A stretch of 5,752 nucleotides of DNA from Deltaproteobacteria bacterium (lineage in GTDB: Bacteria > Desulfobacterota > Desulfuromonadia > Desulfuromonadales > Geopsychrobacteraceae), in the NCBI GenBank assembly GCA_009993495.1, contig JAACTI010000144.1:1-5752 (forward strand). The letters run 5' to 3'. The position numbers were made by a program, and so were the translations under genes. Positions 5,711-5,752 of the stretch are shown piece after piece. Positions within the stretch are counted from its first letter, which is position 1. Every line of letters begins with the position of its first letter. The notes beneath the pieces were generated by a model, which had not been told where the DNA came from, ran no database searches, and worked only from the letters and a program-made list of their open reading frames with translations.

Positions 5711-5752
5711 AAAACCGCGCAAAAATTCTGATTGTTGAAGATGAAGCCCCCT
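5707..5752 (+). CDS. Response regulator, N-terminal 15 codons only (cut by right window edge)
   Basis: The visible residues MKNRAKILIVEDEAP match the first beta strand and acidic pocket (VEDE) of a receiver domain. The start overlaps the kinase stop (ATGA), and AGGA lies 6 bases upstream. It is almost certainly the kinase's partner. That it continues into an AAA+ sigma-54 activator with a helix-turn-helix is inferred from the NtrB-type kinase and the two sigma-54 promoters, since that part is outside the window. Confidence 0.85.
   Translation, partial: MKNRAKILIVEDEAP

Overview
The window reads as chromosomal DNA of a Gram-negative bacterium: an outer-membrane porin with a signal peptide and a C-terminal phenylalanine is encoded, and two near-consensus sigma-54 promoters sit next to an NtrB-type histidine kinase. 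The mix of radical SAM enzyme, iron-type alcohol dehydrogenase, DUF4242 protein and sigma-54/two-component control suggests an anaerobic deltaproteobacterium of the Geobacter/Desulfuromonas kind. That assignment is an inference from gene style, not something the sequence proves.

Layout. The left half is transcribed leftward (minus strand) and the right half rightward, from a shared AT-rich control region at about 2935-3332. Leftward, in transcription order, come a 90-residue DUF4242 protein (2934-2662), a 373-residue porin with a TTG start (2560-1439), a 242-base spacer holding a strongly structured candidate RNA leader, and an AmiS/UreI-type small-solute channel (1196-666). A UUCG-loop intrinsic terminator follows at about 520-546. 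A separate leftward gene for a radical SAM enzyme begins at 386 and runs off the left edge. Rightward come an iron-containing alcohol dehydrogenase (3333-4493), a PAS-containing histidine kinase (4493-5710, TGATG overlap) and the first 15 codons of a response regulator (from 5707, ATGA overlap).

How it may fit together. Both arms of the divergent region carry a -24/-12 promoter: 3017-3032 on the minus strand for DUF4242 and 3268-3283 on the plus strand for the dehydrogenase. A 7-6-7 inverted repeat at 3116-3135 lies between them, where an enhancer-binding protein would bind. The simplest model is an autoregulated unit. The kinase and its partner, probably an NtrC-class activator although only its N-terminus is visible, would switch on the dehydrogenase, DUF4242 and perhaps, by read-through, the porin and the AmiS/UreI channel. 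Porin plus inner-membrane channel would admit a small neutral solute, and the dehydrogenase would oxidise an alcohol or reduce an aldehyde. No amidase or urease gene, the usual partner of AmiS/UreI, is visible in the window. The physiological substrate cannot be read from the sequence.
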